Of a stretch of DNA of 64,000 nucleotides, positions 53,563 to 63,595 are shown piece after piece (the stretch's first letter is position 1; every line of letters starts with the position of its first letter). The notes under the pieces are model-generated. The model ran no database searches. It saw nothing but the letters and a program-made list of their open reading frames with translations, and was not told the origin of the DNA. The translations under genes were made by a program, and so were the position numbers. Origin of the DNA: Paracoccaceae bacterium (GTDB taxonomy: Bacteria; Pseudomonadota; Alphaproteobacteria; Rhodobacterales; Rhodobacteraceae); NCBI GenBank assembly GCA_902602765.1, contig CACKSH010000003.1:62001-126000 (forward strand), read 5' to 3'.

Positions 53563-53614
53563 TTTAAATAAAAATTAGCGTTTCGAATTGGCATAAAGAT
53601 TAGTTGGATGAAAA

Positions 53615-54538
53615 ATGACTACGGCGTTCATAACTCATAGCGATTGTTTAAAACATGAAACACCACCAGGTCACCCGGAGCAGGTGGCTCGTTTAAAATA
53701 TATTTTGGAAGCTACAAAAGATCTGGATTTACTCAGAATTGAGGCTCCGCTGGCTACTCAAAAAAATATTCTAAGTGTGCACCCTCAATCTCATATTGAC
53801 TTAATAAATGCCAGCAGTCCGGAGCATGGAACGCGACCTTTAGATGGCGACACTCACATGTCACCTGGTACTATTTCTGCTGCATACAGAGCGGCGGGTG
53901 GCGCCGTCTGCGCAGTGGACACAGTTCTTTCTGGCGAAGCAAAGAATGCGTTTGTTGCCGTGCGGCCTCCTGGGCATCATGCGGAAACACAGGTGCCGAT
54001 GGGTTTTTGTTTATTTGGTAATATAGCAATTGCTGCTAAACATGCCTTGGATTTTCACAAATTATCCAAGGTTGTGGTAGTTGATTTTGATGTGCATCAT
54101 GGCAATGGAACACAAGATTTGTTATGGAATGAACCTCGTGCTTTAACAATTACAAGTCATCAAATGCCGCTTTGGCCGGGCACGGGGCGCCCTGAAGAGC
54201 GAGGTGAATATGATAATGTTTTAAATCTTCCATTGCCGCCAAACTCCGACGGGTCATACATGCGAAGCATTTACCGAGAACAGGTATTTCCTAAAATACG
54301 TTCTTTCAACCCAGATCTGATACTCTTATCAGCTGGTTTTGATGCCCATATTGATGACCCATTAGCCGAATTGGAATGGGACGTAGATGACTTCGTTTGG
54401 ATAACCAGAGAGGTATGTAATTTGGCAACGGATTGTTGTTCGTCTAGAGTGGTTTCCATACTCGAAGGAGGATACAATTTAGATGCACTTGCTGCGTGTT
54501 CAAAAGCACACATCGAAAATTTAATAGAGGCAAACTAA
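53615..54538 (+). CDS. Histone deacetylase-family (acetylpolyamine amidohydrolase-like) protein
   Basis: The 307-residue zinc hydrolase has ETPPGHPEQVARL, RPPGHHAET with the paired catalytic histidines, VVDFDVHHGNGTQDLLW with the zinc ligands, SAGFDAH with the third ligand, and SILEGGYNLDAL. Bacterial members deacetylate acetylated polyamines or other small amides. It follows the polyamine importer by 52 bases, which favours an acetylpolyamine role, but the HDAC-xseB-ispA-dxs order is also recalled from related genomes. TAATG overlap with xseB. Confidence 0.92.
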   Translation: MTTAFITHSDCLKHETPPGHPEQVARLKYILEATKDLDLLRIEAPLATQKNILSVHPQSHIDLINASSPEHGTRPLDGDTHMSPGTISAAYRAAGGAVCAVDTVLSGEAKNAFVAVRPPGHHAETQVPMGFCLFGNIAIAAKHALDFHKLSKVVVVDFDVHHGNGTQDLLWNEPRALTITSHQMPLWPGTGRPEERGEYDNVLNLPLPPNSDGSYMRSIYREQVFPKIRSFNPDLILLSAGFDAHIDDPLAELEWDVDDFVWITREVCNLATDCCSSRVVSILEGGYNLDALAACSKAHIENLIEAN

Positions 54539-54780
54539 TGAGTGATAAAACAATTGAAGAGATGACTTTCGAGGAAGCAATGGCTGAGTTGGAAGCAGTA
54601 GTTGATCAACTAGACCGTGGAGATGTTGCACTTGATGAGTCGATAAAATTATATGAACGAGGTGCGCTATTAAAAAAACGTTGCGAAAGAAAACTCAAAG
54701 AAGCTGAAGAGAAAGTTGCAGCAATCACCTTGGATGAAGATGGAAATCCAAATGGTACTGTCAAAATGGATGGACTATAA
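54538..54780 (+). CDS. xseB: Exodeoxyribonuclease VII small subunit
   Basis: The 80-residue protein has the XseB signature FEEAMAELEAVVDQLDRGDVALDESIKLYERGALLKKRCERKL split over two helices. It is the small subunit of single-strand-specific exonuclease VII; xseA is not in the window. ATG at 54538 is used because it overlaps the HDAC stop (TAATG); a longer reading from 54496 lies inside that gene. Confidence 0.95.
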   Translation: MSDKTIEEMTFEEAMAELEAVVDQLDRGDVALDESIKLYERGALLKKRCERKLKEAEEKVAAITLDEDGNPNGTVKMDGL

Positions 54781-54783
54781 AAG

Positions 54784-55650
54784 TTGGATAGCGAATTAGA
54801 GGCTAATTCATCTGCAATAGATGAGCATTTTAAATATGTTTTTAAGTCTTTTGGGAGAAGCCGTGTAAATGAAGCAATGCAATATGCTCTTTTAGGAGGG
54901 AAAAAATTTCGGGGCTATTTAGTAAACCAGTCCTCAAAACTTTTTGAAATTGATCTCCCAAAATCTATTTGGGCGGCTTGTTCGATTGAAGCCTTGCATG
55001 CTTACTCGCTTGTACATGATGATTTGCCGGCGATGGATAATGATGATCTGCGGCGTGGAAAGCCAACTGTCCACAAAAAATGGGACGAAGCTACAGCAAT
55101 TCTTACGGGTGACGCACTACAGACACTTTCATTCCAACTTCTCAGTGACCCAAGATTTAAAGTTGGCTATGATTACAGGCTAAAATTAGTATATGAATTA
55201 TGTGTTGCATCAGGTGCCGACGGTATGGTGCTTGGTCAGGCGTTAGATATTTTAGCAGAAACGGCTGATGCACCTCTAAAATTGGATGACATTATTCGAA
55301 TGCAAAGAATGAAAACTGGTGCACTAATCGAATGGTCAGCATGCTCCGGAGCGGTGATGAGTGGGGAAGATCCTAGTGCTTTATTGGAGTATTCTAGATC
55401 GGTTGGTTTGGCATTCCAGATTATGGATGATATTTTAGATATTGAAGGTGACCCTTCAAAGGTAGGAAAGCGCGTGAACAAGGATCAAGACGCTGGCAAA
55501 GCCACCTTTGTATCTTTGCTAGGGATGGATACTGCAAAGAGCCATTCTGCTTCTTTGATTGATAAAGCTAATGAAGCGTTAACTCAATATGGCGCAAGAG
55601 CAAAGAACTTGCAGCGGTTAGCAAGTTTCGTTATTTCGCGCAACAAGTGA
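54784..55650 (+). CDS. ispA: Farnesyl/geranyl diphosphate synthase
   Basis: The 288-residue prenyl synthase has GGKKFRGYLV, the first aspartate-rich motif DDLPAMDNDDLRRG, KTGALIEWS and the second motif DDILDIEGD. It makes farnesyl diphosphate from DMAPP and IPP. It starts with TTG at 54784, 3 bases after xseB, and is followed by dxs, so the isoprenoid genes are probably co-expressed. Confidence 0.95.
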   Translation: MDSELEANSSAIDEHFKYVFKSFGRSRVNEAMQYALLGGKKFRGYLVNQSSKLFEIDLPKSIWAACSIEALHAYSLVHDDLPAMDNDDLRRGKPTVHKKWDEATAILTGDALQTLSFQLLSDPRFKVGYDYRLKLVYELCVASGADGMVLGQALDILAETADAPLKLDDIIRMQRMKTGALIEWSACSGAVMSGEDPSALLEYSRSVGLAFQIMDDILDIEGDPSKVGKRVNKDQDAGKATFVSLLGMDTAKSHSASLIDKANEALTQYGARAKNLQRLASFVISRNK

Positions 55651-55668
55651 AGTAAACTGAGGTATTTA

Positions 55669-57597
55669 ATGATCCAAAGGCCCGATACACCAATGCTCGA
55701 TCAGGTCCAAACACCTGCCGACTTAAAGCGTTTCAATGATGATGAGCTAAAACGCTTGGCAGACGAATTGCGTAATGAAACAATATCTGCTGTCTCTGAA
55801 ACTGGTGGACATTTAGGTGCTGGATTGGGTGTAATTGAGTTATCCGTAGCACTGCATAACGTTTTTGACGCACCTAAAGATAAAATTATATGGGATGTGA
55901 GTCACCAAGCTTACCCACATAAAATTTTAACTGGGCGACGCAACAGAATTAGAACTTTGAGACAAAAAAATGGCCTCAGTGGTTTCACAAAGCGTAGCGA
56001 AAGTGAATACGATCCCTTCGGTGCAGCGCATTCTAGTACTTCTATAAGTGCTGCTTTGGGTTTCAAAGTTGCACACGACTTGGGTGGTAATTGTAAAGCT
56101 GGGCTGGGCGATGCGATTGCTGTAATTGGTGATGGTGCAATGTCTGCAGGAATGGCTTATGAGGCTATGAACCATGCAGGGCATTTGGGCAAAAGATTAG
56201 TGGTTGTCTTGAATGATAACGAAATGTCTATAGCACCCCCAGTTGGAGCCCTTTCGAGTTATTTATCCCAGCTTTATGCAGGTGCTCCATTTCAGGATCT
56301 AAAAGCAGCTGCGAAAGGCGCTATTAGTTTTCTGCCAGAACCTTTCCGTGATGGTGCAAAGCGAGCAAAAGACTTGTTGAAGGGTATGGCTGTCGGTGGC
56401 ACAATGTTTGAGGCTTTAGGATTTTCTTATATTGGACCAATTGATGGCCATGATCTAGACCAACTATTACCTGTCCTAAGAACCGTAAAACAGAGAGCAA
56501 CAGGACCCATTTTATTACATATCATAACAAAAAAAGGTCGAGGATTTGCTCCTGCAGAAAATGCACATGATAAAGGGCATGCAACTGCTCAATTTGACTT
56601 AGTTACTGGGAAACAGGAAAAAGGCACTTCCAATGCAATAAGCTATACAGCCGCTTTCTCAAATGCGTTAGTTAGTCTTGCTTCTAACGACAATAAAATT
56701 TGTGCTGTTACTGCAGCAATGCCAGACGGAACTGGATTGAAAATTTTCTCGGATAGGTACCCGTCTAGATGCTTTGACGTTGGAATTGCAGAGCAACACG
56801 CAGTAACTTTTTCCGCTGCACTGGCGGCTGGTGGTATGAAGCCCTTCTGTGCAATTTATTCAACTTTTCTTCAAAGAGGTTATGATCAGGTTGTTCATGA
56901 TGTGGCAATACAAAGATTGCCAGTTAGGTTTGCTATTGATCGCGCCGGTCTAGTCGGTGCCGATGGCGCCACCCATGCGGGCAGTTTTGATATATCGTTC
57001 CTTACGAACCTACCTGGGTTCGTTGTTATGGCACCTGCCGATGAGGCTGAGCTAGTTCATATGGTGAAAACAGCTGCTGAGTATAACGAGGGTCCAATAG
57101 CGTTTCGATACCCTCGAGGGGAGGGAGTGGGAGTAGAGTTGCCAAACGCTGCAGATAAATTAGAGATTGGTAAGGGTCGAATAATCAATAGTGGCAGCAA
57201 AGTTGCTATTTTATGTTTTGGTACTCGCTTAAAAGAAGTTTTAAAAGCATCCGAACTTTTAAGACCAATGGGTTTTGATATAACAGTTGCAGATGCTCGC
57301 TTTGCTAAACCACTTGATCATGATTTGATAGAACTTTTATGTTCTGAACATGAGGTCTTAATTACAGTTGAGGAGGGCGCCATTGGAGGTTTTGGCTCTC
57401 ATGTTGTGCAATATGCTGCTGAAAGAGGTTTATTAGATAATGGGCTTAAGTTTAGGTCAATGTTTCTTCCTGATATTTTTATTGATCAAGCCAGCCAATC
57501 GGATATGTACAATGTAGCGGAAATGAATTCTGAGCATATAGTTAGCAAAGTTTTAGACACTCTAGGTATTTCCAAAATTAATACAAAATTAGCATAA
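55669..57597 (+). CDS. dxs: 1-deoxy-D-xylulose-5-phosphate synthase
   Basis: The 642-residue thiamine-diphosphate enzyme has [21 protein letters not shown], the cofactor motif [27 protein letters not shown]-like [29 protein letters not shown] and [18 protein letters not shown]. It makes DXP, the entry compound of the MEP isoprenoid pathway. It lies 18 bases after ispA and its length is normal. Confidence 0.97.
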   Translation: MIQRPDTPMLDQVQTPADLKRFNDDELKRLADELRNETISAVSETGGHLGAGLGVIELSVALHNVFDAPKDKIIWDVSHQAYPHKILTGRRNRIRTLRQKNGLSGFTKRSESEYDPFGAAHSSTSISAALGFKVAHDLGGNCKAGLGDAIAVIGDGAMSAGMAYEAMNHAGHLGKRLVVVLNDNEMSIAPPVGALSSYLSQLYAGAPFQDLKAAAKGAISFLPEPFRDGAKRAKDLLKGMAVGGTMFEALGFSYIGPIDGHDLDQLLPVLRTVKQRATGPILLHIITKKGRGFAPAENAHDKGHATAQFDLVTGKQEKGTSNAISYTAAFSNALVSLASNDNKICAVTAAMPDGTGLKIFSDRYPSRCFDVGIAEQHAVTFSAALAAGGMKPFCAIYSTFLQRGYDQVVHDVAIQRLPVRFAIDRAGLVGADGATHAGSFDISFLTNLPGFVVMAPADEAELVHMVKTAAEYNEGPIAFRYPRGEGVGVELPNAADKLEIGKGRIINSGSKVAILCFGTRLKEVLKASELLRPMGFDITVADARFAKPLDHDLIELLCSEHEVLITVEEGAIGGFGSHVVQYAAERGLLDNGLKFRSMFLPDIFIDQASQSDMYNVAEMNSEHIVSKVLDTLGISKINTKLA

Positions 57598-57620
57598 GAA
57601 GATTATACTGCTAATAAATC

Positions 57621-58478
57621 TCATTTTCCGGCTAATGCATTGAGGCCGGTCTCAAAGTTTGGATATTTTAAAGTGATTTTTAATTCGCTTTTAATGCGTT
57701 CATTCTTAACGCGCTTATTTTCGGAATAAAAACTTTTTGCCATCGGACTTAAATCAGCTTCCTCAAAAGCCACCTTTGGTAGATCAGGATAGTTGATTAG
57801 TTTCGCTGCATAATCCAAGACCTCATCTGGTGCCGCGGGCATGTCATCACATACGTTATATACTGAACCATGACTTGGCATTTCTATTGAGGCTTTTAAT
57901 ACTCTTGCAATATCTTCAACGTGGATGCGGCTGAAAAATTGGCCTGGTTTACTAATTAACTGAGCTTTTCCTGACCTTATTTTATCCAAGGGACTTCGAT
58001 TTGGTCCGTATATTCCAGCTAGTCGAAATATATGTAATGGTAAATCTTTTATGTTGGACCAATTATTTTCTGCTTTTACCCTCAGAAGGCCTCGGTTACT
58101 TGATGGGTTGACGGGAATGTTCTCATCAACCCATTTGCCATCATGATTACCATAGACACTAGTTGTAGATAGATATCCAAACCACGAAAGATTTGTGGAT
58201 CTTGACATAATTGCTTTTGAAAATCTTTTATAGACAGGATCTCCAATTTCTGTTGGAGGTATAGAATGTAAAATGTAATCTGCTCGATTTATAACAGATT
58301 TAATTTTAGATCCATCAGACCACATTAGTGGCTTTACACCTTTTTTGATAAGCAAATCAGCAGTTTGAGAGTTTCTGGTGGTACCAAAAATTTCCCAGTC
58401 TATATTTTCTATATAGTCTGCAAATGCATTTGCAGTGTATCCGTGTCCGAATATCAATAAACAAGGACGCTTTATCAT
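57621..58478 (-). CDS. NAD(P)-binding epimerase/dehydratase-like protein
   Basis: The 285-residue extended-SDR-like protein has the nucleotide-binding start LLIFGHGYTANAFADYI (GxGxxxxxF variant), DYILHSIPP, SWFGYLSTTSVYGNHDGKWVDE with the catalytic serine/threonine-tyrosine region, and FRLAGIYGPNRSPLD. It resembles the YeeZ-like group, whose substrate is unclear. ATG at 58478 is preferred; an upstream TTG is at 58505. It converges on dxs with 23 bases between stops. Confidence 0.82.
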   Translation of the reverse strand: MIKRPCLLIFGHGYTANAFADYIENIDWEIFGTTRNSQTADLLIKKGVKPLMWSDGSKIKSVINRADYILHSIPPTEIGDPVYKRFSKAIMSRSTNLSWFGYLSTTSVYGNHDGKWVDENIPVNPSSNRGLLRVKAENNWSNIKDLPLHIFRLAGIYGPNRSPLDKIRSGKAQLISKPGQFFSRIHVEDIARVLKASIEMPSHGSVYNVCDDMPAAPDEVLDYAAKLINYPDLPKVAFEEADLSPMAKSFYSENKRVKNERIKSELKITLKYPNFETGLNALAGK

Positions 58479-58579
58479 GTTACTGACTGTCTGGTTACTT
58501 CTCAAGCTCGTTAGATTTTATTTTATAAACCACCAAAATTAAAATGTGCAAAGCCATATAACAATGCACTATTTATAGC

Positions 58580-59833
58580 TCAGGCTTCTAATTCTCTCTT
58601 TTCTACCTTAGTAATTTTACCAACAATGATCGATAAAATTGCGGCTGCGAAACTAAATAATGCTCCCATTTTTGCTGCATCCTGTACAGGCCCAGCATCA
58701 AAAGCTACGGTTGCGACAAATAGTGAAACTGTGAAGCCGATTGCTGCTACGAAACCAATGACTATAAGGTCGACCAATCTTAAACCTTCCGGCATACCCA
58801 ATTTAAGTGGTACTGCAGCGAGCCACCCAAATAGAAATATACCGATCGGTTTTCCTATAATAAGGCCCGCAAGGACCAGCCAAGTTGCATCACCAATCGC
58901 CGAAAACTCTACACCGGCATTCAGCAATCCAAAGAAGAAAAGCACTATTTCGACAGGATGTTTTAGAGCATGCTCCATAGTATTCAAAAGGTCATGTACA
59001 TGTTCTTCCGCTTGGTCAAAAAAACCGAAAGCTCGATCCGCGTGAGGAATCGCGGGAACAATCGGAAGCAATCCTAATGCAGGATGTAACCCTGAACGCA
59101 TGAAACCATACCAACTTATGCAACCGGCAATTGCGTAAGGCCAAAAAGATAGGTTCTTGCGTATCCAGGTTGATCTAGATTGGCTTTGATCATTGCTATC
59201 GAGTTTTCCTGGAAGCCAATTGAAGAGTAGATATGCTAATAATGCAGCACCAGCGGACAGTAGCAACCATTCTGGAGCAAGTTCACCAGAGGGATAAAAT
59301 ATTGCTAGAATAATTAGACCGGCAGCATCATCTGCAATAGCTAAGAGCAATAAGAAACTTACCGCAGGGTGACCAGAGCCAAACACCAACCGCCCAACCA
59401 GATAACAGAAAGCTATATCTGTGGCAGTTGGAATTGCCCACCCATTCGCGACTGCATTGTAGGTGTCGGACCCGAGCATCATAGCCATCCCCAAATAGAC
59501 GGCGATTGGCCCAAACATACCACCAGCAGTTGCAAACAAAGGAGTAGCTGCTTTTTTACCCCTTAAACTACCATTTTCAAGGATGATTGCTTCCCACACT
59601 TCTTTTGCCGCAATAGCAAAGAACAAGGCCATTAGAACATCATTCACCAAATAGTGTAGTGTTAGTGTACGGTGGCCGTGGTGATAATGACCGATAGGAG
59701 AATAATCCCAAATAACATAATCTACAAAATGGTGGTAACTACTTGGGTTAGTATTAGCCCAAACCAGAGCTATAATAGCTCCAATTATGAGTAGCAGGGA
59801 ATAGTTAGTTAAGAAATTCCAAACGCGATACAT
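58580..59833 (-). CDS. nhaA: Na+/H+ antiporter NhaA
   Basis: The 417-residue membrane protein has about twelve helices. NhaA landmarks are NDVLMALFFAIAAKEVWEA, WAIPTATDIAFCYLVGRLV, LLLLAIADDAAGLIILAIFYP with the paired aspartates of the ion site, and GKPIGIFLFGWLA. It exports sodium in exchange for protons, fitting a marine life. The gene is single, with 144 bases to the next gene in which nothing else is seen. Confidence 0.94.
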   Translation of the reverse strand: MYRVWNFLTNYSLLLIIGAIIALVWANTNPSSYHHFVDYVIWDYSPIGHYHHGHRTLTLHYLVNDVLMALFFAIAAKEVWEAIILENGSLRGKKAATPLFATAGGMFGPIAVYLGMAMMLGSDTYNAVANGWAIPTATDIAFCYLVGRLVFGSGHPAVSFLLLLAIADDAAGLIILAIFYPSGELAPEWLLLSAGAALLAYLLFNWLPGKLDSNDQSQSRSTWIRKNLSFWPYAIAGCISWYGFMRSGLHPALGLLPIVPAIPHADRAFGFFDQAEEHVHDLLNTMEHALKHPVEIVLFFFGLLNAGVEFSAIGDATWLVLAGLIIGKPIGIFLFGWLAAVPLKLGMPEGLRLVDLIVIGFVAAIGFTVSLFVATVAFDAGPVQDAAKMGALFSFAAAILSIIVGKITKVEKRELEA

Positions 59834-59977
59834 CTAAATACACACCTTATTTTTTGAGGCTAAGTATCAATAAATTCTTCTCATTTCAAGAGCCGGAATA
59901 GAGTATGTTATCTGATTTATTAAGCAACTTGCAGTGCTTTCTAGTTAGTCTGTGATAATGAAAGTTCAAGCTAGGCT

Positions 59978-60409
59978 TTATTCTAATTTTTGCCTTAATT
60001 CTCTTAAAATGGGAACAATAGCTTTAAGACGCTCTTCTCCCATATCTCGAGCCAAGTCCTCTATAATAGGTGTAACGGCTGCAAGAGCATTGTTTCTTGC
60101 AACCATGCCAGCTAGGCTAATGCTGACCATTTTACGTCTAGCATCCTCCCAATCTGGCCTTACATGAATAAATCCAGATAATTCTAATTTATTTAAGGTA
60201 TTTGTCATTGCTCCCCTTGTAACTCGGAAGCTTTTTGCAATTTGAGCGGGGGTCCGTTCGTTTTTAGTATGACTCAGTTGATTAAGTACAGAAAAATGAG
60301 ACAGCTCCATACCCTTAGGTAATACTTTAGCTAAACGATTTCTCACCAACTGGTCTAAAGCAAGAATTTCTCCAAAGAGCTGTACTGCTAGAGAGTTCTC
60401 GTTACTCAT
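59978..60409 (-). CDS. MarR-family transcriptional regulator
   Basis: The 143-residue protein has a winged-helix core: HFSVLNQLSHTKNERTPAQIAKSFRVTRGAMTNTLNKLELSGFIHV, then the wing RPDWEDARRKMVSISLAG. It starts 2 bases after the nitrilase-family gene, so the two are probably co-transcribed with the glutaredoxin-like gene. Its target and ligand are unknown. Confidence 0.93.
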   Translation of the reverse strand: MSNENSLAVQLFGEILALDQLVRNRLAKVLPKGMELSHFSVLNQLSHTKNERTPAQIAKSFRVTRGAMTNTLNKLELSGFIHVRPDWEDARRKMVSISLAGMVARNNALAAVTPIIEDLARDMGEERLKAIVPILRELRQKLE

Positions 60410-60411
60410 TG

Positions 60412-61248
60412 TTATTCATAACTATAATTACAATCGTGCGTCAATGATGGTAATTGAGAACGAGCAATTTCCACTTTAGATATATCACATGAAAAGTATG
60501 ATATTCTATTGGTATGCCCTTTTGCATTGACCAAAACCGTCCCCCACGGGTCAACTACCATTGAGTGTCCATATGTTTTTCTGCTACCCCCATCAGAAAA
60601 TTTATGCGTTCCTGTTTGTGCTGGTGCAATTACAAAAGCGCCGTTTTCTATTGCGCGAGCACGTAGAAGTATTTCCCAATGAGCTTTCCCTGTTGGGACT
60701 GTGAATGCAGCGGGTACGGTTAATAATTGTGCACCTCTTTTAGAAAGACCTCTGTAAAGATGAGGAAACCTCACATCGTAGCATATGCTTAGACCAAATA
60801 TTCCAATCGTAGTTGAAACTACTTTTGCATTTTTGCCTGCTGAAAAATTTGAACTTTCAGTATATTTTTCCGTCTCTGATATGGTAACGTCAAACATATG
60901 GAGCTTATCATATTTCCCCAAAACTTTTCCTGAAGTATCGATAAAAAAAGATCGATTTACGAACTTTTCCTCATTTTTATTTTGTTTTAGAGCTAAAGAA
61001 CCAACTAATATATTTATAGATTTTTTTTTAGCAGTGTCGGTCAAACTCGCCAAAGTAATATCTTCTTCCTCTATTTCTAGAACTTTGTTTTGCTGTGATC
61101 TACTGTTTGAAATGCAGTTTGCAGTTTCTGGTAAAGCGATAAAATCGACATTTTTGGCCGCAGCTGAATTGATCATATTATTTATGATTTCCAAGTTCTT
61201 CTTTGGTTTATCCGTTGATGACAGTTGAAGAAGCGCGCCTTTCCACAT
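60412..61248 (-). CDS. Carbon-nitrogen hydrolase (Nit1-like amidase)
   Basis: The 278-residue nitrilase-superfamily enzyme has the Glu-Lys-Cys triad: E in FIALPETAN, K in YDKLHMFDV and C in LSICYDVRFPHLYRGL. The Nit1/YbeM branch hydrolyses deaminated glutathione, a metabolite-repair role; this specificity is inferred from HMFDV and context with a glutaredoxin-like gene. It is 3 bases downstream of the glutaredoxin-like gene. Confidence 0.9.
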   Translation of the reverse strand: MWKGALLQLSSTDKPKKNLEIINNMINSAAAKNVDFIALPETANCISNSRSQQNKVLEIEEEDITLASLTDTAKKKSINILVGSLALKQNKNEEKFVNRSFFIDTSGKVLGKYDKLHMFDVTISETEKYTESSNFSAGKNAKVVSTTIGIFGLSICYDVRFPHLYRGLSKRGAQLLTVPAAFTVPTGKAHWEILLRARAIENGAFVIAPAQTGTHKFSDGGSRKTYGHSMVVDPWGTVLVNAKGHTNRISYFSCDISKVEIARSQLPSLTHDCNYSYE

Positions 61249-61251
61249 TAG

Positions 61252-61509
61252 TTAATCTTTCAATAATTTTTCAAGTTTGCAGAATTGCTGCATTGCATAC
61301 AATTCTGCGAAACCACCTAAATGTGCAGCATTTACATAGATTTTTGGTAATGTCCGCATGCCGTTTGCTTCTCTCTTCATTTCGCTCCTAAGCATTGGAG
61401 CAGATGACATATCGATCTCGAAGTTACTAATATCCTCGTCATGAAGTAATCTTTTCGCCGAGTCGCAAAATCCCTGTGTTTGAATCGAATATAAGTCAAT
61501 CTTTTTCAC
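61252..61509 (-). CDS. grxC: Glutaredoxin 3-like protein lacking the nucleophilic cysteine
   Basis: The 85-residue protein has the glutaredoxin fold: IDLYS strand, RTLPKIYVNAAHLGGFAEL with the cis-proline and GG motif, and the last helix. The CPYC active site, expected at residues 12-15, reads QGFC: the N-terminal, attacking cysteine is Q12 (codon CAG), while C15 remains. Classical dithiol or monothiol reductase activity is therefore unlikely. It may bind glutathione, act as a regulator, or be a decaying paralogue. GTG start at 61509. In relatives I recall a comF gene upstream; here the 132 bases to the next gene hold none. Confidence 0.85.
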   Translation of the reverse strand: MKKIDLYSIQTQGFCDSAKRLLHDEDISNFEIDMSSAPMLRSEMKREANGMRTLPKIYVNAAHLGGFAELYAMQQFCKLEKLLKD

Positions 61510-61641
61510 TATAACGATTTTCAGCTCTTTTTACGCTAATCTATGATGTTGTTCTTGAGCGATTGGTTTTTTAAGTATTAAGTGCTCTCTAAGACTATAT
61601 CAATTTTAGAATTTTATTATCAAGTTGGAAAATACTGTTAA

Positions 61642-62463
61642 ATGATCAAGCCCAATGTATTAGTCGACAGAAAAGCTTTGGAACTGAATCGAAATAGAGC
61701 GATGGGTCGGGATGAGTATTTTCTCCATGAACTGGCTATAACAGAAATCAAAGATAGGCTTAGCAGTATTAATAGGGATTTTCAATCAATCGCTATTGTC
61801 TCAGGCCTGTCAACTCCCTGGGGCCAAGCATTTCCAAAAGCCACGATTATTCAGGATGAAGAAAACTTAAATTTAGCTAATGGTAAATATGATCTCATAA
61901 TACATGGAATGGCACTTCATTGGGCGAATGATCCTGTTGGCCAACTAATTCAAGCAAGGCTTGCTCTTAAAAATGATGGTTTAATGATTGCTGTATGTTT
62001 AGGTGGGACGACATTGAACGAACTGCGTAACGTATTTATAGAGGCTGAAACAAAATTATTTGGTGGAATTCACGCGAGATTTATGCCTTTGGCAGAAATT
62101 CGTGACCTCGGCTCGCTTATTCAAAGAGCTGGATTTACTTTGCCGGTCGCAGATAGTGTAATTACAGAGTGTTTGTATAATGGTTTTTACAAGATACTTC
62201 ATGACTTGCGTGCAATGGCTGAAACAAATGTGCTTATTGATAGGACAAAATATTTCTCCAGACGTGGTCTTTTTCAATATGCCTCTGAGCTATATCAAAA
62301 ACAATATTCTAGACCCGGTAAAATGGTGAGTGCAACCTATGAACATATTTATCTGACAGGTTGGGCGCCTGATCCGAGTCAGCAAAAGCCTCTCAGGCCT
62401 GGAAGTGCGCAATCGCGATTGGCCGATGCGCTTCGGTCAAAGGAATCCCATTTGCCGGATTGA
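61642..62463 (+). CDS. SAM-methyltransferase-like protein (NDUFAF5/BioC-like)
   Basis: The 273-residue protein has the late parts of a class I methyltransferase fold: YDLIIHGMALHWANDPVGQLIQARLALKNDGLMIAV, then FMPLAEIRDLGSLIQRAGF and HIYLTGWAPDPSQQKPLRPGSA. The glycine-rich SAM motif I is degenerate (AIVSGLSTPWG), so methyl transfer is doubtful. NDUFAF5-like proteins act in respiratory complex I assembly. It is transcribed divergently from the glutaredoxin-like gene. Confidence 0.8.
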   Translation: MIKPNVLVDRKALELNRNRAMGRDEYFLHELAITEIKDRLSSINRDFQSIAIVSGLSTPWGQAFPKATIIQDEENLNLANGKYDLIIHGMALHWANDPVGQLIQARLALKNDGLMIAVCLGGTTLNELRNVFIEAETKLFGGIHARFMPLAEIRDLGSLIQRAGFTLPVADSVITECLYNGFYKILHDLRAMAETNVLIDRTKYFSRRGLFQYASELYQKQYSRPGKMVSATYEHIYLTGWAPDPSQQKPLRPGSAQSRLADALRSKESHLPD

Positions 62464-62528
62464 CCATAGGCATAAATGTTTTATGTCAGTAAAGTGAGAC
62501 CGTTGATTATTAGCTCTGAAGGAAAGAA

Positions 62529-63593
62529 ATGTTTGACACTTCAACGCCACTTGAGACCCCACTGCACGCCACTATTGACCATCCAAAAATACCAAAACAA
62601 AAAGTTGGTGTCTTAGTTTCAAATTTAGGGACGCCGGATAATTATGATTATTGGTCAATGAGAAGGTATTTGAACGAATTTTTGTCTGACAGACGAGTTA
62701 TCGACTACTCCCCATTTTTATGGCAGCCATTGTTACAGTTGCTAATCCTTACTTCCAGGCCATTTAGGTCTGGTGCTGCTTATAAGTCAATCTGGAACGA
62801 AGAAAGGTCAGAAAGTCCGTTGTTGACAATAACTAAAGATCAAACAGGCGCCATCAAGAAAATAATGCAGCAGCAATATGGCGATGGTGTAGCCGTCGAG
62901 TTTTGCATGCGCTATGGGAACCCATCGACGAAGTCAAAAGTCAGGTCTTTAGTGAGCATGGGTTGTAGTAAAATTCTTTTTTTTCCGCTATATCCCCATT
63001 ATGCAGGTGCCACGAGTGCAACTGCTAATGATCAATTTTTCCGAGCGCTTATGGACGAGAAATGGCAGCCGTCTGTTAGAACTGTTGCTCCATATTTTGA
63101 TAATCCTTTGTATATCGACGCATTAGCCAATTCCGTCGAAACTGCATATAAAAAATCAGATAAAAAACCTGAAATTTTAGTCTGTTCTTATCACGGAGTT
63201 CCTCGGCGCTACTTAGTGCAAGGAGGTGATCCATATCATTGCCAATGTCAAAAAACCACGCGCCTTCTCAAAGAGCGGCTTGGCTGGGATGATACTAAGA
63301 TTGTAACTACTTTTCAGTCTAAATTTGGTCCCGAGGAGTGGTTAAAGCCATATACTGTAGAGGAAGTTGCAAGATTGGCCAAAGAGGATGGGAAGAAGCA
63401 TATTGCGGTTATTGCTCCTGCTTTTTCAGCAGATTGTATCGAGACGCTTGAAGAGATTAATGAGGAAATAAAAGAAAGTTTTGAGGAAGCCGGCGGTGAT
63501 GAGTTTTTGTACATTCCTTGTTTAAATGATGAACCGTTGCACATTGGTGCCCTTTGCAAAATCATTGGCGATAATTTAGCTGGTTGGATTTAA
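62529..63593 (+). CDS. hemH: Ferrochelatase
   Basis: The 354-residue protein has KVGVLVSNLGTPDNYDYWSMRRYLNEFLSD, FPLYPHYAGATSATAND, the catalytic histidine in SYHGVPRRYLVQGGDPY, SKFGPEEWLKPYT and FSADCIETLEEI with the catalytic glutamate. It inserts iron into protoporphyrin IX at the membrane. GGAAAG precedes ATG 62529. It converges on the MaoC gene with a 2-base gap. Confidence 0.96.
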   Translation: MFDTSTPLETPLHATIDHPKIPKQKVGVLVSNLGTPDNYDYWSMRRYLNEFLSDRRVIDYSPFLWQPLLQLLILTSRPFRSGAAYKSIWNEERSESPLLTITKDQTGAIKKIMQQQYGDGVAVEFCMRYGNPSTKSKVRSLVSMGCSKILFFPLYPHYAGATSATANDQFFRALMDEKWQPSVRTVAPYFDNPLYIDALANSVETAYKKSDKKPEILVCSYHGVPRRYLVQGGDPYHCQCQKTTRLLKERLGWDDTKIVTTFQSKFGPEEWLKPYTVEEVARLAKEDGKKHIAVIAPAFSADCIETLEEINEEIKESFEEAGGDEFLYIPCLNDEPLHIGALCKIIGDNLAGWI

Positions 63594-63595
63594 CG

